Positions 53,971 through 64,000 of a DNA stretch of 64,000 nt are shown here, one piece after another. Origin of the DNA: Takakia lepidozioides (Eukaryota > Streptophyta > Takakiopsida > Takakiales > Takakiaceae); assembly GCA_030704615.1 (NCBI GenBank), contig CM060732.1, forward strand, positions 48,341,053 through 48,405,052. The letters are read 5' to 3'. Numbering within the stretch: position 1 is the stretch's first letter; each line of letters opens with the position of its first letter. A program made the translations under genes and the position numbers. A model generated the notes under the pieces. That model ran no database searches. It saw nothing but the letters and a program-made list of their open reading frames with translations, and was not told the DNA's origin.

Positions 53971-54923
53971 GTGTTTCCCTTTGATGAGAGGAAGCATTCG
54001 CCTGGAGAATATGAAGACGAGTCAGATCACGATGTCTTCGATGTTCCACCAAAGCCTACCATTGACGCGCTGAAGAAGTGGCGGGTATGTCTTACTAATT
54101 TCTTGACGTGAAAGTTGCTGGGGCTGGATACAACTATTGCATTCATGCCCATGCCCATCAAGGGAGATGCCAACACTTAAGGCAGTTGCGGTGATGTCAA
54201 TGTTGTTGAAGCTCTGAGCTCTGCATAAAGTAATAATGTGATTGTTGCGATTATACTAGGAGTTCAGACCGGTGCCTCCCGTACTCGGTAGTTGTGATGA
54301 GGCAGCTCTCATAGCCTAATTGCTGGTCAGTCGCGGCTAGGATTGAAGCCCTTTGTTCCTGCACATTTCTTATCATTTTCGATGGCAATGTTGCTGGGGG
54401 AAGGGCCCTAAAGTGTGAATTTCGATAGCAAACCTCGTTTCGCTCAGTTGGAGAGGCTCGAGACAAAGCACTAAGCTCTACTTGGATCTGAACGCTAGAT
54501 TGAATACCGTGCTATTGTTAATGTTCTCATGAGAAGATATGGGGACCTTAATCAACCTCATTTTCACGGGTAGTACCAGCAGTCGAGCGAGCCTTCCGTG
54601 ATCATAGTGGCCCCAATTCTGCTCCTCCCTCCGCTCAAACTCATTCCTGCTCTGTTGGACCGGCCTGGGACATGGCCATAGCCTACAACTAGCAGAGTCT
54701 AACGAATAATAGCGAAGGTCTGTAAGGACGCAATAGTCCCACTTCACATCATGTGATTCTTGCCTCTTTTAAGTGACCCTGTTAGCGGTTTTGTGCAGCA
54801 AGCAACCTTGGCACTTAATGCCTCCCGTCGATTTCGGTACACCTCAGATCTTCACAAGCAAGAAGAAGCACTGAATAAGGAAAGGACTACCAACCGTTTT
54901 GTTGCCATCACCATACTTTACTA
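53971..54923 (+). CDS. P2B-type Ca2+-ATPase (ACA) N-terminal exons, partial
   Basis: Two exons. The first segment (about 53971-54084) encodes VFPFDERKHSPGEYEDESDH, DVFDVPPKPTIDALKKWR and ends at a GTATGT donor. After a 714-bp intron ending TGTGCAG, exon 54799-54923 encodes QATLALNASRRFRYTSDLHK, QEEALNKERTTNR and ends at a consensus GTAAGT donor inside TAC-TA. WRQ...LNASRRFRYT..LKK is the autoinhibitory calmodulin-binding segment of plant ACA calcium pumps, which export Ca2+ from the cytosol at plasma membrane or endomembranes. Residues after TTNR (FVAITILY) diverge from the family. No later exon (transmembrane or catalytic DKTG) is in the window; element B and other inserts would lie in a long intron. 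A captured fragment is the alternative. Confidence 0.7.
54085..54798. other. intron of the Ca2+-ATPase
   Basis: GT...AG borders in phase with both exons. No repeat family recognised inside. Confidence 0.6.
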
Positions 54924-55219
54924 GTAAGTGGATGTCTGTCCTGTGTGATGCATCCATAAATCTATGAGATTGTTATCTTATGATGCTTATTATAATTGTA
55001 GCACGTCTTTCTTGCCTCACTTTTCAGCACTGTTGTTGCATCTTGGGAAAGAAACTCCATGAACACAAATGGTTGCTCACTTCACCAGTTTTGGCAACCT
55101 TGGAGTGAGCTTTAGATTTTGAGTTTTCAGTGCCACTACTGAATGGATCTAACCAAAAACAAAGGTTCATATTAACCTCATATGATGGTCCATGTGGTTT
55201 CACTTGGTCTACTGCAGCA
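54924..55219. other. downstream intron sequence
   Basis: No exon or repeat recognised. Confidence 0.3.
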
Positions 55220-55611
55220 ACTGTTGTACCTCAGTTCAAACACAGTGGTTGAGCAGTTGGATGCACCACGGGAGGGGGGCTTCGGACGAGTTCGTAAGGT
55301 ACAAATTGCGGGTGATATCCGAATTAATATTAATTGGCAATTGGCGGGGAATACACGTAAGGAGAAAGATCCTCATCTTGCTAGGAGGCAACATTTTGAA
55401 GAGGCCATGGCTATGCGATTCACGCATCATGGGATTATAAAATATATATGTGTTCATCCACGAGACTTGGAGGGTTACACATTGTGGTGGAATGGGGGTT
55501 CCCTACGTGATGTTTGGAAGAGTGACGAACGAATTGGGAGCCGGGAGGATAATAGGGAGGTGTTGGCAAAGCATTGGACCGAGCAAAAACAGGAGCAGGT
55601 GAACCGTTTGG
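55220..55611 (+). pseudogene. second copy of the element E kinase segment
   Basis: Matches 37550-37925 at about 90 percent over 390 bp. It begins at a CTGCAG and ACCTCAGTTCAAAC and runs through the glycine loop (PREGGFGRVRKV) to EQKQEQVNRL. The two premature stops of the other copy are sense codons here (CGA, CAG). Homology stops at GAACCGTTTGG, where element B begins. Confidence 0.85.
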
Positions 55612-55700
55612 AGGGCAGCTACCGTGTGAGTAGCTCACGTAAGCACGCTCACGCTTAAAGTGGAAAACGTGAGCATAATCCCTTAAGCGTGAGCAGATTA
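55612..55700 (+). repeat. element B terminus
   Basis: Contains GTGAG-TAG-CTCAC and the inverted pair GCTCACGCTTAA (55647) / TTAAGCGTGAGC (55683). GGATGAATG words follow at 55845-55930. Confidence 0.65.
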
Positions 55701-56256
55701 GTGAATGGGAGCCTACAACCGAGGGAAGAAGATGGCCTATTACCGTGGACAAAAACTACAATGCACGGACGCATGCACACCCCATCCGACAGGACAATCC
55801 AAGCTCCATGACGACCGTATGGTACGAATGTGCAATGAAAAAACCGATGGATGAATGGTTTCAGGATGAATGAAAAGTGGAAAGGATGAATGATGGATGA
55901 CTGTTGGATGAGAAATGAGCGAAATGGATGAACCTTGACTTCGTTTTTGTTTCACGTGGAGCAATTGCATCTCAAGTGTGTCCTGAATTTCAGATTTGTC
56001 AGCTAATCCTGGCAGTACTTACTTTGAGGGAACTTGAAGGAAACTGCTAAAGTTACAAGGCAATTACATACAGGAATAAATTTGAGTTACCTATGGACTC
56101 TTCTGATGGGGGTGGGGCTGCTGAGGAGGGAGGAGGATAGAACATGAGAAGTGGAGGACAAAACAAAATCGCAGAAACATTTCTCCAAAAACAATGAACC
56201 CAAAAAATTGAGTCCAAAAAAACTTTGAAGGTGGTGTGTGTCCAGGTGAGGGGGGA

Positions 56257-56950
56257 TTAAGGTGTCGTCAACGACATCTTAATTCCCACCTCCTGTTGCC
56301 ACAAACATTTCATGGAAAATTCCAAAAAACCAGAAAATTTGAATCCAACAAAACTTTCAAGCCGACACATGTGCAGGTCGCGGGGATTAAGGTGTCGTCA
56401 ATGACATCTTAAATCCCACCAGCTGCTGCCACGTCTTTTCAGATTATGGCCCAAAATTGGGAAAAACAGAAATCCAACAAAACTTTGAAGGTGGTGCGTG
56501 TGCAGGTCGGGGCGATTAAGGTGTCGTCAACGACATCTTAATTCCCATAACTTGTTGCAATATGACAGTTCATGGAAAAACCCAAAAAACCAAAAAAAAA
56601 TGAATCCAGAAAAGCTTTCAAGGCGGTGTGGCTGCAGGGGGGATTAAGGTGTCGTCAACGACATCTTAATTCCAACAACCTCAAAAGAATTTTCAAGGCG
56701 GTGCGCGTGCAGGTCGGGGGGGTTAAGATGTCGTCAACAACATCTTAATTCCAACCACCTGAACAAAACTTTCACGGCGGTGCGTGTGCAGGTTGGAGGT
56801 ATTAAGGTGTCGTCAACGACATCTTATTTCCCACCACCTTTTGGGACATGTCAATTCATCGAAAAACCCAAATAACCAAAAAAATATGAATCCAACAAAG
56901 GCAGTGCGTGTGCAGGTGGGTGGATTAAGGTGTCGTCAACGACATCTTAA
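56257..56950. repeat. palindrome array downstream of the element B transposase
   Basis: Seven copies of a 26-bp palindrome (half TTAAGGTGTCGT, centre CA, then ACGACATCTTAA) start at 56257, 56387, 56516, 56644, 56723, 56802 and 56925. They are spaced 79-130 bp in non-coding text that itself repeats (ACTTTGAAGGTGGTGCGTGT, CCAACAAAAC). 55940-56250 shows nothing else. Confidence 0.95.
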
Positions 56951-57054
56951 TTGGATAAACCACCAACCCCAATACAAACAAACCGAAAACAGATTCAGCC
57001 AAAACAGAAATGGAACATGTTAAAAACATTACATTGAACAAAGTGGAGTCATTG

Positions 57055-60000
57055 TCAAAGAATCCAACTCCTTCTGAACACCTCACATGTAATCCTATCA
57101 CGCTGCAGAAGCGTATGAACGTCAGTGGGACCCATTGTACACTGGTGAATGCACGTGTCTCGGTGAGGATCACAAAACATCCTGTGAATGTAGATGTAGT
57201 ATAGGTGTTTGCACGGGACAAATTTGGGTTTCTTTCCAATAGAGCTTGATAAAGTGTTCTGGAAGTCCGGGCATGTGCAATTTGAAAAATTGCCAACAGT
57301 TACCTCATAAGTCCTGTCGTGAACAACAGAACCCGATGTCACCATACTGTACACCCGCCCATAGCCTGGAGGGGAGACATTGACAACTCGACACTGCAGG
57401 TTTCTTGCTGATTCAATTTTGCACTAGTTTTCGGGACCTGCCTCAACACGACGGACCGCTTTTCCATTTCGTTTCGTAGGCCAGTCGTTCCCATGTGGTG
57501 GACGTTGGGGGAATGCGGATTGCGAACCCCGACATGAAACTGGTGTTATGACTACTGGGCCTCTTGGAAGACGAAACCCGACATCCTCCAGCATCTCAAT
57601 TTCTTGCTTCGACAGACATGTTCCCAACTTCACTGGCCACACGGCTGGAATTTGAGGCTTGCTGAGGACTGAATCCCGGCAAGTCCCCATCACACAACGT
57701 TGAATGTCATCAGGGCAAAACCAGAACTTGTGAGGCCTGGACTCTCACGCACCGTAATGTTTGAATAAACCAGTGAAAGACGGGGCAGGAGTCCCGCTCC
57801 GCCCCTAGAAATCTTGCTGGTGCACTTCACAAAGGACAATGCCCTAACAGCAGAACACCCAACTTTTGATCCTTGGGTTGTCCGTTCAATGTGCCATATT
57901 GCATCAACACAATCAGACTCTTCCACCGCCAGCATCATCTCTCCCTCTCCCCGCACTGGAGCAGAGGGATATGAAGCATTGTATACAACAGAAGAACAGG
58001 CACCGACAGAGGAACTGCCAGATTTGAATGTCGGAGGCACAGGCACACAAGGAATTGAGTAATTATCCCTGTCATGCCGATGGGATTCACTAGCGGATGC
58101 TGGTGGGGTGTCAAATTTGCGCTTGCATGAACCGAATCTTTCCTCCCCTTCCAGATGTGGGAGCTTGGACTGCAAAGGTGTTCCATTTGTGGATTCATTT
58201 ACAGCACGCGCCATTTTAGCGGGATGCTTCGCTCTATTTGCAGCCCTGAGTAGCAACTCTTCCCTGTCTGGACCTTTGCCAGCTCCCCGTCCCCTCAGGA
58301 AGTCTCGGTACCTTGTTTGTTGCGAAACAGCCCGGACCATGTCATCTGCAGTCGCAACGTACAGGTTCCACCCGTTTTTGCCGGATTGTGCCATCCACTT
58401 ACTATGCACAGTCTCCGCTAGATTGCAGGAGGGCATATCGGCAATGTCCTCCAGTGACATGTTCTGCATGCAATTCAACACAAGCATGATTACGTACAAC
58501 AGCATAAGAACTGGATTGGACGGCCTATTCATTTTATAATATATCTCCCGACGAGAAGGAATAAAGCAAAATCATGCTAATTCGCTACTAACTTACAGTT
58601 GTCATGAAGGCACCCCACTGTCTATATCTGAAGTGCTAGAACCCCAACCAGTCTTCCAATTCTTTGATTCCATCCAGACTGGCTACCTCAGATGAGTACC
58701 ACCATGCTCAAATAGTCTGGAACATAGAGTTGGCTTCCTGCTCGGAGGTGACATCTTTATACAGACAGCATAGTCTCATATACTCCTCCCGCAACTCCAG
58801 TTTTATGGAACTCTTTGTGTGGCGTTGTAGGGACTGGCTCCAATGAAAGAGGCAAGTGTGGTCCCGGCCTTCCATTGGTAGTTTGGGGTCGCCTGAACCA
58901 AAAACAGTACGGACAACATTCCAATTTGCTTGAGTGCTGTCAGCCATGAACCCAGTGAAGTTTGGATCTGGGACACCATGAGCTGTCATGACATTAACAA
59001 GGGACTTCCACATAAGAATTTGTGACTCTGTGTCCTCCGACTGCATGTCACAAACAGCAACAGTCAACACTCTCTGGTATGCAGGATCGTATACATGATA
59101 GGCCATGGTCGTCCATTCTTTCACACGTTTCACGTGATCAAACATAATCCAAGATTTCTGAAGATTACCACCAGGCTGCATTCTTCGCACCAGACTAACT
59201 CCGGATCCCTCACCAACTGTGGACATCTTGAATAAGTACACTTCCTGGCACCTTGCCCCGGGAAACATTGTCCTGAATGAAGTCATATCAGCTTATACGC
59301 TTTAACTCCATGATGCTATCCATAAAGCCTGTGTTGGCAGCACCCCCCCTTAGGACGTTGATTTGATTTCGCACATTTGGAGAACTCAATGGTGAGAAAT
59401 GGTCCAAAACATCGTCAAGGGAGGCAGTGTCAAATTTAGTGGTGGACTCCTGCGATTCCCCAAACAAATACTTTTGTAGGAATCATTTGCTTGCTGCCAG
59501 AGCAATGGCTGATGGCAATGCACCAGGGGTTGAAGCAGTGAACGGACTGTATCAATAGTCTCTCTGCACTGTCCTCGGGACACTCGATGTGCATGAATGC
59601 CCAAATGGATACATGCCCTTGTGAGGTAACTGCAATTGTGAAGCACGTAGTACATACCTGCATTGCAATCTGCGATGCACTGTCGGACCAATTTACAGAA
59701 CTTGCAAATGAGAGTACTACTACTTGTAGGAGCACAACCTACTTTGAAAGGGTTGTCGCAGACACCTTCCCATTCCGTCTCGTTTGCCGAACCGTCCATT
59801 TGGAAGTGCTGGCAAGAAGCATTTGGACAACGAAGGTGTCCAACGCAAATCGATCTACGGAACTTCGAGCCATGCGGATTGCATATATTGGAAGTTTTCG
59901 TCTGGCACCATGGATGTCCATCGTGCTTCTTGTTCATGCCCGCAATTCGTCCTGCCAATCCCCCAGAGGATGTCGCTGGTGGCAGCTCAAAAATGATATC

Positions 60001-60597
60001 ACCATTAAATTCATTGGGTAGGTATTTTGCTCTAACGATTTGCTGCGTATCCCAATCAATGCCTCTCACATCACTCTTGCATCCTGGCAACCCCCTCAAG
60101 GACTGCAACTTCGGAATGACACTTGCAATCTCTTGCACATCGGGGTCCCCCAGTAGATGTTGATTTGGAGGAGGTGGGAGCTCCGACACGTCCTCTTCTG
60201 AGCTATTGGAGATATCAACAAATGTGGTGGAGGTTGTTTCTTCTCTTTTGATGGGCAGAGTTTTGGGCACCTGAGCCACCGAAGCTGCTGTTCCGGGCGT
60301 GACTATGGAACCTCCCGACAGACGTCTTTGATCCCCATGAACGTGATACTTTGCGGGTGGAACTCTCCACTCTCGCCGACTGCCAGACAAATGTGGTTTC
60401 TGAACGCATGTGCCCTCGACCTTCCCCACTTTGTCATACACCTCTCTCACTACATGTACAGTCCCTGCCTCAAAGCGGAAGGTTACGCAAAGCAAGTCTT
60501 CTTGAACTACGGCGAGCCCATTCACGTCGGCTACGGCACTCAGGTACTCCGCTTGCACGTTGCAGTAGAAAACAGCGACGTTGGAGTTGAGAGACAT
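57055..60597 (-). pseudogene. MULE-like transposase with GCM/WRKY-like and SWIM zinc modules, element B copy
   Basis: ATG 60597 (MSLNSNVAVFYCNVQAEYLS). The middle N-terminal region has a Cys/His module resembling GCM/WRKY-type MULE DNA-binding domains (KFRRSICVGHLRCPNASCQH, CKFCKLVRQC, CIHLGIHAHRVSRGQC). A frameshift near 59430 and a TGA near 59289 follow. The DDE region is FKMSTVGEGSGVSLVRRM, FDHVKRVKEWTTMAYHVYD, FMADSTQANWNVVRTVFG and CLFHW. An intron spans 58467-58596. NMSLEDIADMPSCNLAETV follows, a frameshift near 57720 breaks the FWFCPDD zinc cluster, and the SWIM finger CTC...CKH (CTCPDFQNTL, FVPCKHLYYI) ends the protein. It should recognise the GC-rich ends and catalyse transposition. 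It is only lightly damaged, so it is younger than A. Confidence 0.75.
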
Positions 60598-61232
60598 TGC
60601 ATGAACGAGCACGGGAGTGTGGGCAGTGGAGAGCAGGTGACAAGAAGGCCGAATTCTGCGAACCACTTCCTGACAATGTCTGGTGGATCCACCGACTGAA
60701 GGTGCTGAGGCAAATTATTTCTTTGCATGTTGTTTAGTAGTTGGCTTTGACTCTGACAGATTATCCCATTAATGTCAGATCACAGACCGCCGGACACATG
60801 ATTCTGACAGGCAAGAATTGCAGCCGACTTTGCAGATGCCACATCCTCAGTGACTGCGTTGTGGGTCGAACCCCTTATGTCAAACATGGATACGTGGCAT
60901 GCCTATATTTAAGTGTCTTGCAAGGGCAACACGTGTCGAGTCCTCTGCGAGACAGCCCGCAAGCATCCCGCCGAAAACCGAAAACCCCAATTATGAGCTG
61001 TTACGTTTTTGGATGATTTGTCATTCCTTGAGAGGGAGGGATGAAAACCTAACCGCCATCCACTTTTGCCATTTGCCGGAGGGATGTCTTCGGAGGTTAC
61101 ATTCTGGCGTTCATCATTTCAGACTCGCCACACTGGAGCATCCCAAGAACGAGTGTTTCCGCAAAGAAGAAAGCGAGAAGGCAGTCTTTGTACTTCACGT
61201 CTGCTAGGCAGAGGTTGAGAGCGAGAGAGAGG
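60598..61232. promoter_or_regulatory. shared bidirectional promoter region of element B
   Basis: 635 bp between divergent start codons. A TATATTTA word at about 60904 faces the plus gene. No palindrome of the array type is present, so the array does not act as a core promoter. Confidence 0.4.
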
Positions 61233-64000
61233 ATGAAGAAAGCTAGGAGGGTTTTGAATTTGTCTGAGGGAGGGAGCGATCACGAGGGGGAGGGTTCTGT
61301 GGGCGAAGGGATGGAGAGCTGGGCAGGTAAGGAGCCCATTATGGACAAGCAGCTCGAGGATCTGTTGGAGCTGCCTCTATTGCAACCGATACAGGAAGAG
61401 GAAGTTGAAAGGGAGAGTGGTGCTCCTACGGAGGAGGAGGCAACGCAGCAAAGTCCGCAGAGGGGCCTGCCAACAAGGGGGCGGCCCTCCTCCATGCAGC
61501 TATCTTTGCGCCCATTGAAGGAGAAGGCTCAAGCGGAAAGCAGCGTCGGGTTGGGAGAGGAGGACACTTCCAGCAGTGGACAGAGTTTGATCCAGGTGAG
61601 TATAGCAGCGCATTGGCTTTATATGACCTTGTTCCCTGACTCGTAGCGATAAAAAGAGCAGTAGGAAACATACATTTGAGCCTATTTGAAGATGACATTG
61701 ACGATAGCTTAAAACGACATCGCATCATGTCCACCATTGCATTTGCAAGGGTTTCGAACAAGACGAGAACAAGATGATTAAGCTGTCGTTGACGACAACT
61801 TAATCTGCCACCTCCGCGAGGCATAGTCCTTTGTTCTAGCGAGCCCAATGTTGTCTCTGTATGAGTGCAGTAGCCTACAATATGTACAGGATTAAGATGG
61901 CATTGACGACACCTTAATGTGGGCCTGCAATGCTTATATTCATTATGCTTTTTGGCAGAGAAAGCGGAAGAAGGCTTGGGAGAGTCAGCGTTCGATCTCA
62001 TCCGTGGATCTTGCAGTTCAAGAGCAGACCATGCCAAAGCAGGGTCATGTCGCTCAGGAGGAGGAGGTGCAAATAATGCAATGTCCATGACAGGTCTCAG
62101 GCACTGAGGAGCAGCAGAAAAACACACAAGTGCCTCCGCAATCCGTGAAGGAGAAGAGCCAGGTGCAAGGCAGAAGGCGTGCAGGGGGGGGCGGGTCTTC
62201 CAGCGGAGGAACGAAGCCAGAGAAGGTTAGTTCATACATTCGAATCCATGGTTTTTGCAACACAAAGGAGTTAGATTGAGGTGTCGCTAACGCCACCTAA
62301 AAGGTCACCTTTGCGGGTAATGGTGTACGTAGGAAGGTTAAGGTGAAGGAAGATTAAGGTGTCGTTGACGACACCTTAATTTGCCACTGTGTTCAACCAA
62401 AAACATTGAGAAAACACCCAAGAACTACAACAGATTAAGCTGTCGTTGACAACAGCTTAATCTACCACTGCATTCAACCTCGAACATGGGGAAATCACCT
62501 AGACAAACAGCAGATTAAGGTGTCGTTGACGACATCTTAATCTGCCTCTCCATTCAACCCAAAATATGGGAAAAACACCCTAGAACTGTAGCAGATTAAG
62601 GTGTCGTTGACGACATCTTAATCTACCAATGAATTGAACCCAAAACATGGGAAAACAGTCTAGTACTACAACAGATTAAGGTGTCGTCAACGACACCTTA
62701 ATCTGCCTTTGCAATCAAAATAAACATAGGAGAAACACTCTAGAACTACAGCAGATTAAGTTGTCGTCAACGACAGCTTAATCTGATTAAGCTGTCGTTG
62801 ACGACATCTTAATCTACCAATGAATTCAACATAAAACATCCCAAAAACACCCTACAACTGTAGCAGATTAAGGTGTCGTTGACAACATCTTAATCTCCAA
62901 TGAAGTGAACCCAAAACATGAGAAAATCACTCTGGAACTTCAGCAGATTAAGGTGTCATTGACGACACCTTAATCTGCCTCTGCAATGAACATAAACATG
63001 GGAGAAACACTCTAGAACTACAACACCTTAATCTGCCACTGCATTTAACCTCAAACATGGGGAAATCACCCTACAAAAACAGCAAATTAAGTTGTCGTTG
63101 ACGACATCTTAATCTCTCCATGAATTGTGTGTCTTAACACATTGCATTTTGCAGAAAAAGAGAAAGAAAGCCGGGGGAAACCAGCCTGCAGAGGAAACAG
63201 TTGTTCTTGAAGATAGGGACATTGTTGTGGACGCCAACTATGAAGCCAAGGTGCATTCTCTTATGTACACCACCAAGGTGAACTCGAGGAAAGTCATCAA
63301 CTCCATGGAAGTGAAAGACGACACTCTTTTCATTCCTTTGTACCGGATGATTTCTATGCCAGTAGTTCGCCCTGCCCTTCACCACGATATCAAGAAGCTA
63401 CAGGGGGATTTTATCCACGGGTACTTGAAGGGTTCAGCTGTGTTTTACGTGTCACTGACTGATATCCAGGGATCTGAGAAATTGGTGGACCTCGATGTAA
63501 TGGATAGTTGGGACCCGATTAGGAAAGAAGTGAATACGGAGTTTGAGATTGAGCTTTCACAGAACCCAGCACACATCCAGTACATGAACAAAATGTTCTT
63601 TGTCTGGGATGGCAACCACCGTTTGGTGGCCTGGATGGAGTACATCAGCAGGATGTATGCGGAGAACAAAGAGTGGCACTATCAGGTTCAGTCAATGGTC
63701 CTTGATCCGGAGGGGAAGTTCACACAGCTTCTAACTGCAATGCACGATATCAACAAGTAAGAGTCTTGCCCACTTCTTGTCTCCAATTTCATTGTTCTGT
63801 CAATTATCAAACTTTGTCAACTGACCTATTCGCATTGCAGGGGGACGGAGACATCCCATGTCACCACCAACATAGTCCATTCCTTGTTTCGTATGCAAAG
63901 CATAGGAGTGATGCCATTGGAAACGTCCGCAAGTGTCTTGTCCCCGGACACACTGAAGAAGTGCCAAACGATCAAGAAGACAAGGACTTGGTACAACCTG
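61233..64000 (+). CDS. ParB/Srx-like gene of element B, partial
   Basis: Exon 1 61233-61595 (MKKARRVLNLSEGGSDHEGE, acidic, ends SLIQ|GTGAGT). Exon 2 61959-62225 (RKRKKAWESQRS, with an in-frame TGA at 62088). Exon 3 63155-63756 begins KKRKKAGGNQPAEE and holds the ParB-like domain: LFIPLYRMISMPVVRPALHH, KLQGDFIHGYLKGSAVFYV and FFVWDGNHRLVAWM. Exon 4 starts at 63841 (GTETSHVTTNIVHSLFRMQS) and runs off the window. All junctions are in phase. Exons 2 and 3 both open with a KRKK cluster after similar acceptors and may be duplicates. The ParB/sulfiredoxin fold binds or hydrolyses nucleotides in other families, and its role here is unknown. By analogy with A, a methyltransferase should follow beyond 64000. 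Confidence 0.7.
61778..63112. repeat. palindrome satellite in introns 1 and 2 of the element B ParB gene
   Basis: Copies start at 61778, 61892 (intron 1), then 62276 (weak), 62354, 62435, 62515, 62596, 62676, 62756, 62787, 62868, 62948 and 63087, with a half-copy near 63023 (intron 2). In intron 2 they form an about 81-bp tandem unit: palindrome CAGATTAAGGTGTCGT-TG-... followed by TTCAACCCAAAACATGGGAA and CACCCTAGAACTACAG. The centre is CA or TG, and arm variants (AAGG/CCTT, AAGC/GCTT) are mostly matched on both sides. Confidence 0.95.

Larger units (their letters stand above)
55612..64000 (-). mobile_element. element B: second MULE-like element, truncated by window end
   Basis: Starts AGGGCAGCTACCGTGTGAGT then CTCACG, similar to AGGGATGCCTCGGCATGAGC of element A. 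It carries the same two divergent genes in the opposite orientation: transposase on minus (57055-60597) and ParB-like gene on plus (61233 onward). It interrupts the kinase copy, so the target duplication should end in AACCGTTTGG. The other end lies outside the window. Confidence 0.75.

Noticed and set aside
62276-63112. Regular palindromic repeats with similar-sized spacers suggested a CRISPR array.
   Set aside because: The spacers are themselves copies of one sequence, the array lies inside a spliced plant-type intron, and no cas-like gene is present.

Overview
This is nuclear DNA from a land plant. The plant-type genes visible are an array-type PLS pentatricopeptide repeat (PPR) gene, the calmodulin-binding N-terminus of a P2B Ca2+-ATPase, an arabinogalactan-peptide gene with a TATA box, and spliceosomal introns with GT/AG borders. 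The near-identical PLS modules fit a seed-free plant (bryophyte, lycophyte or fern grade) better than a flowering plant; the species cannot be named from the sequence. Host genes are sparse, and most of the window is nested, decayed transposable elements. No LTR retrotransposon was recognised.

Layout. 1-3766: a minus-strand gene with a chorein-like N-terminus. About 5650-6960: LINE debris. 7005-9254: the PPR gene with an eroded C-terminus. About 9950-27360: LINE-1, split by a 10.2-kb MULE-like DNA transposon (element A, 14156-24324) flanked by a 10-bp target duplication. 27361-35470: repeats, a 1.8-kb foldback element, the AG-peptide gene (32690-32965) and a cluster of B-box-bearing SINE-like copies. 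35471-49060: LINE-2, split by a 12.3-kb composite element (element E, 35888-48202). Element E carries a protein-kinase-like pseudogene, a CACTA-type MITE, a 120-bp satellite, a hAT transposase pseudogene with an internal inversion and a RING-protein pseudogene. About 50520-52560: LINE-3 with an RNase H domain, interrupted by a stray MULE-like end. 53250-53806: inverted repeats containing a tRNA-type SINE. 53971-54923: two exons of a Ca2+-ATPase. 55220-55611: a second kinase copy, cut by element B (55612 to beyond the window end), which is a relative of A.

The system most worth attention is the A/B family. Both elements carry two divergently transcribed genes. One is a MULE-like DDE transposase with a C-terminal SWIM zinc finger. 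The other is a multi-exon gene joining a ParB/Srx-like domain (DGNHR motif) to a C-terminal beta-class DNA amino-methyltransferase fold. The introns and flanks of the second gene, and the 3' flank of the transposase gene in B, hold at least 20 copies of a short palindrome with core TGTCGT-YR-ACGACA, whose outer arms differ between A and B but stay complementary. A ParB-like protein plus arrays of parS-like palindromes plus a methyltransferase fold, all on one transposon, suggests a self-encoded chromatin, anti-silencing or segregation module. It is comparable in logic to VANC of VANDAL MULEs but built from different parts. The function is inference; the domains and palindromes are read directly from the sequence.
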